DNA of 64,000 nucleotides from Pseudomonas sp. R37(2017) (GTDB lineage Bacteria; Pseudomonadota; Gammaproteobacteria; Pseudomonadales; Pseudomonadaceae). A program made the position numbers and the translations under genes. The stretch spans positions 248,001 to 312,000 of the forward strand of contig NZ_NEHO01000005.1 of the NCBI RefSeq assembly GCF_002113375.1, given 5' to 3'. Under the pieces are notes generated by a model. The model had not been told where the DNA came from and made no database searches. It worked only from the letters and a program-made list of their open reading frames with translations. Shown one piece after another: positions 59,255 through 64,000 of this stretch; position 1 is the first letter of the stretch; every line of letters begins with the position of its first letter.

Positions 59255-59674
59255 TTAGACGGTTACGTGCAGACGCACATCGACGTTGCCACGGGTGGCG
59301 TTGGAGTACGGGCACACCTGGTGGGCCGCGTCGACCAGCGCTTGTGCATCGGCTTGTTCAAGACCCGGCAGGCTGATGTGCAGGTCGATATCCAGACCAA
59401 AACCGCCAGGGATCTGACCGATGCCGACATGGGCGGTGATCGAAGCGTCGTTGGGAATGCTGCGTTTGGTCTGGCTGGCCACGAATTTCAGGGCGCCGAT
59501 GAAGCAGGCGGAGTAACCGGCGGCAAACAGTTGCTCAGGGTTGGTGGCTGCACCGCCAGCACCGCCGAGTTCTTTCGGTGTGGCGAGCTTGACGTCGAGG
59601 ATGTTGTCGTTGGAAACCGCACGACCGTCACGGCCACCGGTGGAAGTTGCGATTGCGGTGTAGAGAGTTTGCAT
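59255..59674 (-). CDS. ohr: Organic hydroperoxide resistance protein Ohr
   Basis: A 139-residue OsmC/Ohr-fold thiol peroxidase. The redox pair is Cys57 in GYSACFIGA and Cys121 in HQVCPYSNATRGN. It reduces organic hydroperoxides using a lipoyl-linked dithiol. The ATG at 59674 gives the family-typical MQTLYTA start. Operator-like repeats lie immediately upstream, and ohrR follows on the same strand farther upstream. Confidence 0.95.
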   Translation of the reverse strand: MQTLYTAIATSTGGRDGRAVSNDNILDVKLATPKELGGAGGAATNPEQLFAAGYSACFIGALKFVASQTKRSIPNDASITAHVGIGQIPGGFGLDIDLHISLPGLEQADAQALVDAAHQVCPYSNATRGNVDVRLHVTV

Positions 59675-59701
59675 GGCGGAAGCCTCGTTCCGGGTTTGTG
59701 T

Positions 59702-59771
59702 ATTTGCGCTAAATGTTTGCGCGCTAAGTAAGTACGAGATGAATGTATCGCGCAAATAATTAGTGCGCAAG
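59702..59771 (-). promoter_or_regulatory. Predicted OhrR operators upstream of ohr
   Basis: Two inverted copies of one element. Copy one, ATTTGCGCTAAATGTTTGCG, starts at 59702; copy two, read on the minus strand, begins CTTGCGCACTAATTATTTGC at 59771 down to 59746. A third copy is found before ohrR. Position and symmetry point to OhrR binding, though no direct match to a published site is claimed. Confidence 0.55.
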
Positions 59772-59908
59772 ATAAAAATCTGAAGAAATTCGGAAAAACT
59801 ACAGGGTGGGAAGGAGCTTCTTGGGTGAAAGGGCTGAGCTAGAGCTTTCGAGAGGGATTTTTTTCAGCGGAAATTTTTTTCAGGAGAAGCGGTACGCCGC
59901 AAAACAAA

Positions 59909-59932
59909 TGTGGGAGCAAGCCCGCTCCCACA
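59909..59932. repeat. Single REP palindrome before ohrR
   Basis: TGTGGGAGCAAGC and GCCCGCTCCCACA halves form a near-perfect palindrome of the GTGGGAGC type, without an inverted partner. It lies at the 3' end of ohrR. Confidence 0.85.
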
Positions 59933-59949
59933 GGAATGGATGATGCATT

Positions 59950-60414
59950 TCAGATCAGGCTGTCTTGCAGATGGCTGCGCAGCGCTTGCAACTCCATTTG
60001 CAGGTTTTTCAGGCGCTCCAGGGTCATCCCGCTGGCGCCGAGGATACATTGGGGAATATCCCGGGCCTTGTCGCGCAAGGCCCGGCCTTGTTCGGTGAGT
60101 TCGACGATCACCACCCGCTCATCCTCGCGGCTGCGGGTACGGCTGAGCAGGCCTTCGGCTTCCAGGCGCTTGAGCAATGGCGTCAATGAACCGGGATCGG
60201 TCAGCAATCGCGTGCTGATTTCACCTACGGTCAAGCCGTCGCGCTCCCACAACACCATCATCGCCAGGTATTGCGGGTAGGTCAGGCCCAGCGCTTGCAG
60301 CAAGGGTTTGTAGACCTTGGTCATCATCAGCGAAGTGGAATGCAGGGCGAAGCAGGCCTGGTTATCCAGCAGCAGGTTGTCGCAGTAGTCCGGGGTGTTG
60401 CGCTCGGTGGTCAT
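59950..60414 (-). CDS. ohrR: MarR family regulator, OhrR-like peroxide sensor
   Basis: A 154-residue winged-helix regulator. Near the N-terminus CDNLLLDNQACFALHSTS includes Cys11 and Cys21; Cys21 is at the peroxide-sensing position of OhrR proteins. The winged helix includes LTVGEISTRLLTDPGSLTPLLKRLEAEGLLSR. The oxidised form should release DNA and allow ohr expression. It is transcribed toward ohr with 275 bp between them, including a REP palindrome. Confidence 0.92.
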   Translation of the reverse strand: MTTERNTPDYCDNLLLDNQACFALHSTSLMMTKVYKPLLQALGLTYPQYLAMMVLWERDGLTVGEISTRLLTDPGSLTPLLKRLEAEGLLSRTRSREDERVVIVELTEQGRALRDKARDIPQCILGASGMTLERLKNLQMELQALRSHLQDSLI

Positions 60415-60443
60415 GTCGAAGCCTTGATCTGTGATCTCTGGAA

Positions 60444-60471
60444 TCTAGCGGGCAAATCTTTAATGCGCCAG
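60444..60471 (-). promoter_or_regulatory. Predicted OhrR operator upstream of ohrR
   Basis: On the minus strand CTGGCGCATTAAAGATTTGC followed by CCGCTAGA, matching the two elements before ohr at most positions. It lies 30 bp before the ohrR start, so it may give autoregulation. Confidence 0.5.
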
Positions 60472-60481
60472 ATAATTTTGA

Positions 60482-61438
60482 TCAGTGCCGTTGTAAATGC
60501 GTTTGCAGCAGCAGATCCCAGGGCGGCACCGGGCTGAAGCGGGTTTTCAGGTATTCCAGCAGTAAACGACTGCGGGAGTTGGGTTGCTGCTCCAGGCGCA
60601 AGGCATAGATGCCGGCGCTTTCCGGTTTTGGCAGGCCGCTGTCGCAGAACAGTGGCAGCAATTCACCCCGCAACAGGTACTCGCTGGCCAGCCATGTCGG
60701 CAGGTGCGCGATACCCAGCCCGGCCAATGCGCCGCATACCAGTGCCTCGGCATTGTTGGCGCTCATGCGGACCCGCGCCGGGCGGTGCAACTGCATTTGC
60801 CCATCCTGTTCGAAACGCCAGGCGAAGGGCGGGGCCAGGCCGTCCCAGTCGAGCCCGTCGTGTTCTGCCAGTTGTGACGGCTCGGTCGGCACGCCACGGC
60901 GCCGCAAATAATCAGGGCTGGCGCAGGCGATACGCACCATGCTCGCCAGTGGCGTGGCCACCAGGCGGGTGTCGGCCAATTGTCCGGCGCGCAACACCAG
61001 ATCGACCTTGCCGAGGTTCTGGCCCTGCATGTCGACGAAGCTGTCGATCAGGTGCAGTTGCACATCGAGTCCCGGATAGAGCATGAGGAAGTCGGCGATC
61101 ACCGGTGCCAGGTGCCGGCGCCCGAAGGCGGCAGGCGCATCGAGACGGATCAGACCTTCCGGCGCACTACTCAAAGACACTGCCTCGGCCCGGGCCAGGC
61201 GCAGTTCGGCGACGATCCGCCGTGCTCGTTCGGCAAAGGCCAATCCCGCCGGGGTGGCGCGTACCGCATGGGTGCTGCGGATGAACAGCTGACTGGCGAC
61301 CGCGTTTTCCAGGTTGTCGATACGCCGTGCCACGGCCGAAGGGGTCAGCGGATGACGGCGCGAGGCGGCGGAAAAACTGCCGGTTTCCAGCACGTCGAGG
61401 AACAAAACCAGTTGGTCGGTCAGTTGATTGGGGTTCAT
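60482..61438 (-). CDS. LysR family transcriptional regulator
   Basis: A 318-residue LysR-type regulator. The helix-turn-helix spans about residues 10-60 (VLETGSFSAASRRHPLTPSAVARRIDNLE), and the effector domain contains LIRLDAPAAFGRRHLAPVIADF. The start at 61438 gives MNPNQLTDQLVLF; an upstream ATG at 61468 is less typical. It is divergent from the TauE-type exporter, 111 bp away, and may regulate it or itself. Confidence 0.88.
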   Translation of the reverse strand: MNPNQLTDQLVLFLDVLETGSFSAASRRHPLTPSAVARRIDNLENAVASQLFIRSTHAVRATPAGLAFAERARRIVAELRLARAEAVSLSSAPEGLIRLDAPAAFGRRHLAPVIADFLMLYPGLDVQLHLIDSFVDMQGQNLGKVDLVLRAGQLADTRLVATPLASMVRIACASPDYLRRRGVPTEPSQLAEHDGLDWDGLAPPFAWRFEQDGQMQLHRPARVRMSANNAEALVCGALAGLGIAHLPTWLASEYLLRGELLPLFCDSGLPKPESAGIYALRLEQQPNSRSRLLLEYLKTRFSPVPPWDLLLQTHLQRH

Positions 61439-61549
61439 GGCAGGTTTGTGCTTGTGCGAGTTTGGCATAGCCATTGTGCGTTGCTGTGCGTTTCCGCGCC
61501 AGAAGCAACTGCGTAGGATCAAAGACCTGGCGGCTACGGGGAAAAAACT

Positions 61550-62299
61550 GTGATTGAGTTTTTGATGTATCTAATGTTCGGCGCTGCCTTGGGCACGCTT
61601 GGCGGATTGTTTGGCATCGGCGGCGGCCTGATTGCCATTCCGCTGTTGGGCGTGCTGTTCGGGCTCGATCAGCAGATTGCCCAGGGCACGGCATTGGTGA
61701 TGGTGGTGCCGAATGTGATGCTGGCGCTGTGGCGCTACCATCAGCGCAACCGGATTGAATTGAGCCACGCGTTACCGCTGGCCGTCATGGGGTTCTGCTT
61801 CGCCTGGCTCGGATCGATCTGGGCGGTAGGCATCGATGCGCAAACCATGCGTATTGGCTTTGTCGCGTTTCTGATCGCGCTATCGGCGTACAACCTCGTT
61901 CGCCTGTTCGCCACCAACGCCCCGGCGGCTTCGCAGATGAACTACCCATGGCCCTGGCTGGGCGTGCTCGGCGCTGCCTCAGGCACAATGGGCGGGTTGT
62001 TCGGCGTAGGGGGCGCGGTGGTGGCGACACCGGTGCTGACCAGCCTGTTCGGCACCAGCCAGGTGGTTGCGCAGGGGTTGTCGTTGGCGCTGGCCCTGCC
62101 GAGCACGGGGGTGACGCTGGTGACTTATGCCATGCACCATCAGGTCGACTGGGTGATCGGCTTGCCCTTGGCGGTCGGTGGGCTGATGAGCATCAGTTGG
62201 GGGGTGAAGGTTGCCCACGCATTGCCGGAACGACTGCTGCGTGGGCTGTTCTGCGGGTTCCTGGTGTTCTGTGCGGTGATGCTCGCCCTCAAGGTTTGA
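61550..62299 (+). CDS. Sulfite exporter TauE/SafE family protein
   Basis: A 249-residue inner-membrane protein with seven to eight helices in two related halves, each with a GGLFGIGGG or GGLFGVGGAVV loop, the mark of TauE/SafE proteins. These export sulfite or related sulfur acids. The start is GTG at 61550, preceded by GGGG; its 3' end overlaps the convergent LysR gene by 11 bp. Two LysR regulators flank it. Confidence 0.88.
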   Translation: MIEFLMYLMFGAALGTLGGLFGIGGGLIAIPLLGVLFGLDQQIAQGTALVMVVPNVMLALWRYHQRNRIELSHALPLAVMGFCFAWLGSIWAVGIDAQTMRIGFVAFLIALSAYNLVRLFATNAPAASQMNYPWPWLGVLGAASGTMGGLFGVGGAVVATPVLTSLFGTSQVVAQGLSLALALPSTGVTLVTYAMHHQVDWVIGLPLAVGGLMSISWGVKVAHALPERLLRGLFCGFLVFCAVMLALKV

Positions 62300-63143
62300 A
62301 ACCTTCAATGATGTGCTCGGCCAGGCACTCGGTGATCGGCGACGGGTTATGCAGGTTACGCACGAGCATGATGCTGGCCTCGGGCAATAGAGGCAGATCT
62401 TCGGCCTCGCCGAGGATGCGCATGTCCGCGGTGATCAGGCTTTCAAGCTGCGCGGTGACCGCCAGCCCGGCGCTCACTACCGCCATGATCGCCGACAGAC
62501 TGTCGCTGTTGTACGCCACCCGGTAATCGCGCCCCTGGGCATCCAGGGCATTGCAGGCCCACTGGCGGCAGAAGCAATCGCTGTTGAACATTGCCAGCGG
62601 CAGCGGCGTCTGCTCGTGGGCGCTGTAGCATTGCGCCTCGGCCCAGACAAAACGTTCCTTGCGCAACAACTGGCCGACTTCGCTGCCCGGTTCGCGGGTG
62701 ACGATGGACAGGTCCAGATCCTGGCGCATCAGCAGTTGTTTTGATGATTCGCAGTGCACTTCGATCTGGATCAACGGGTAGGACTGGGCAAACCGGCGTA
62801 GAATTCCCGGGAGGAATCGCATCACATAATCATCCGGCGTACCGATGCGCACCGTGCCGACCATGTCGGGCTCACGCAAGGTATTGAAAACCTCACTGTG
62901 CAACTTGAGGATTCGCCGCGCATAGCCAAGCAACACCTGGCCTTCGGCCGTCAGTCGCACCTGCCGCCCGTCGCGCTGGAACAACTGACGCTGCAGCACG
63001 TCCTCTTCCAATCGTTTCATCTGCATGCTGACGGCTGACTGGGTACGGTTGACCAATTCGCCCGCGCGCGTAAAGCCGCCCTGGTCGGCAATGGCGACGA
63101 AGGTGCGCAGCACTTCGGTATCGATGCTCGGGTAGGCTGACAT
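62289..63143 (-). CDS. LysR family transcriptional regulator
   Basis: A 284-residue regulator with helix-turn-helix VAIADQGGFTRAGELVNRTQSAVSMQMKRLEEDV and a standard effector domain (VRIGTPDDYVMRFLPGIL). It is paralogous in fold only to the regulator at 60482. Its 3' end overlaps the TauE-type gene by 11 bp. It is divergent from the DUF1127 gene, 95 bp away, and could control that gene. Confidence 0.9.
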   Translation of the reverse strand: MSAYPSIDTEVLRTFVAIADQGGFTRAGELVNRTQSAVSMQMKRLEEDVLQRQLFQRDGRQVRLTAEGQVLLGYARRILKLHSEVFNTLREPDMVGTVRIGTPDDYVMRFLPGILRRFAQSYPLIQIEVHCESSKQLLMRQDLDLSIVTREPGSEVGQLLRKERFVWAEAQCYSAHEQTPLPLAMFNSDCFCRQWACNALDAQGRDYRVAYNSDSLSAIMAVVSAGLAVTAQLESLITADMRILGEAEDLPLLPEASIMLVRNLHNPSPITECLAEHIIEGFKP

Positions 63144-63238
63144 CCATCAATCTCCGAGATATGTGACATCAGAAACATTCGTTGGATTGATCTTAGACCC
63201 GGCGCGAGACTGGAGCCATCCAAACGGAGGGCAACAAG

Positions 63239-63454
63239 ATGAAAGGTCAACATGAGTTTCATGGTGCGGAAAAACACTCGATTCACCTGATATCCGATCT
63301 GCTGCACAAGGTCGGTCGCTGGTACGAACTGCATCGCGAGCGCGAACTGCTGGCGAGCTTGAGCGACGAAGCACTCAAGGACATCGGCATGAGCCGTGCG
63401 GATGTGGAGAACGAGTCGATCAAGCCGTTCTGGAGCGACCCGATGCATAAATGA
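63239..63454 (+). CDS. DUF1127 domain-containing small protein
   Basis: A 71-residue basic protein. The C-terminal 45 residues carry the DUF1127 motif WYELHRERELLASLSDEALKDIGMSRADV. Short DUF1127 proteins in Alphaproteobacteria bind RNA or affect phosphate and carbon metabolism; the pseudomonad role is not established. GGAGGG lies before the ATG. Confidence 0.88.
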   Translation: MKGQHEFHGAEKHSIHLISDLLHKVGRWYELHRERELLASLSDEALKDIGMSRADVENESIKPFWSDPMHK

Positions 63455-63533
63455 CCCATCTGCAAATGATGAATGCCACGCTACACAAACCCCTTACCGG
63501 TGAGGTAGGTTGCGAGCAGACAAGGAGATGCCC

Positions 63534-64000
63534 ATGCCCGCAACATTGTCCTTTACCCTCAAACAGGCTCGACGTCTGGCGCTGGCCGCCCAAGGGTTCA
63601 ACGGGCGGCAGTGGCCAGCGCCGATCAAGGCTGTTGCGCTCAACCGAATGATCGAGCGGCTGGGCATTTTGCAGATCGATTCGGTCAATGCACTGGTGCG
63701 ATCGCACTACCTCCCACTGTTTTCCCGCCTCGGTCACTATTCTTCCGATTTGCTCGACCAGGCTGCCTGGAGTCAGGGCCGCCGACGAACACTATTCGAA
63801 TATTGGGGCCATGAAGCCTCGTTGCTTCCCCTTTCCCTGTACCCGTTGATGCGTTGGCGCATGCAGCGTGCGAGTCGTGGCGAAGACATCTACCAGCAAT
63901 TGGCGCGTTTTGGGCGTGAACAGCAAGACACGATTCGTCGGGTGCTGGCTTCGGTCGAGGAACAGGGCGCGCTTGGCGCTGGGAGCTTGTCGACTCGTCG
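63534..64000 (+). CDS. YcaQ-like DNA glycosylase/winged helix protein, 3' truncated by window edge
   Basis: The frame stays open to the window end, giving about 155 residues. It begins MPATLSFTLKQARRLALAAQ, followed by NRMIERLGILQIDSVNALVRSHYLP and SQGRRRTLFEYWGHEASLLPLSLYP, the pattern of YcaQ/AlkX-type (winged-helix, DUF1006) DNA glycosylases that unhook interstrand cross-links. The QIDSV and WGHEAS blocks are family marks. AAGGAG precedes the ATG at 63534. The C-terminal part is outside the window. Confidence 0.87.
   Translation, partial: MPATLSFTLKQARRLALAAQGFNGRQWPAPIKAVALNRMIERLGILQIDSVNALVRSHYLPLFSRLGHYSSDLLDQAAWSQGRRRTLFEYWGHEASLLPLSLYPLMRWRMQRASRGEDIYQQLARFGREQQDTIRRVLASVEEQGALGAGSLSTR

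Overview
The window is bacterial, GC-rich and almost fully coding, and fits a Pseudomonas of the P. fluorescens group. Supporting this are an 83-residue OprI lipoprotein, CysB beside a universal stress protein, the WbpL-WbpM-ComEA end of an O-antigen locus, EarP directly before an EF-P with Arg32, an ohr/ohrR pair, and many REP/REPIN palindromes of the two usual Pseudomonas types (TGTAGGAGCGAGC and GTGGGAGC). I see no tRNA, rRNA, CRISPR array or intact transposon.

Layout. 1-4.5 kb: end of an O-antigen cluster (sugar epimerase cut by the window edge, GT4 initiating transferase, WbpM-type dehydratase) and a ComEA-like protein. 4.6-11.1 kb: an RTX protein with an N-terminal transglutaminase-like domain, divergent from a complete type I secretion trio (ABC, HlyD, TolC). 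11.3-12.6 kb: Wzz. 13-16 kb: SDR, FabF-like ketosynthase, TetR regulator, small membrane protein. 16.2-19.1 kb: rmlBAD for dTDP-rhamnose, without rmlC. 19.4-27.5 kb: kdpFABC-kdpDE potassium uptake, with REPINs between B/C and C/D. 27.6-36.8 kb: housekeeping genes (patatin, lipoprotein, CHAD, thioesterase, MCP, TatD, MltF-type transglycosylase, DoxX).

36.8-42.9 kb is the most unusual part. The native greB gene is broken: its C-terminal third lies at 36830-37024 and its N-terminal codons at about 42820-42938, both on the minus strand. Between them sits about 5.7 kb of accessory DNA with an amino-acid-type ABC binding protein and permease (no ATPase), an NtaA/SnaA/DszA-type flavin monooxygenase, a DUF1624-type membrane protein, an IS66 transposase remnant, and a second, intact GreB of different sequence that may replace the lost one.

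43-48.6 kb: FtsX-like permease and ATPase, TesA, L,D-transpeptidase and oprI. 49-56.2 kb: GNAT, DAHP synthase, PilZ, thioredoxin-like, PanE-like reductase, 5'-nucleotidase, universal stress protein, CysB, a Gre-domain protein and a small membrane protein. 56.3-64 kb: earP-efp, an esterase, ohr/ohrR with three copies of a shared operator-like element, two LysR regulators around a TauE-type exporter, a DUF1127 protein, and the start of a YcaQ-like glycosylase.

Functional links: RmlBAD would supply dTDP-L-rhamnose (with RmlC from elsewhere) both to O-antigen synthesis and to EarP for EF-P Arg32 rhamnosylation. Wzz sets the chain length of the O-antigen whose last genes open the window. The RTX protein is the obvious substrate of the adjacent type I secretion system.
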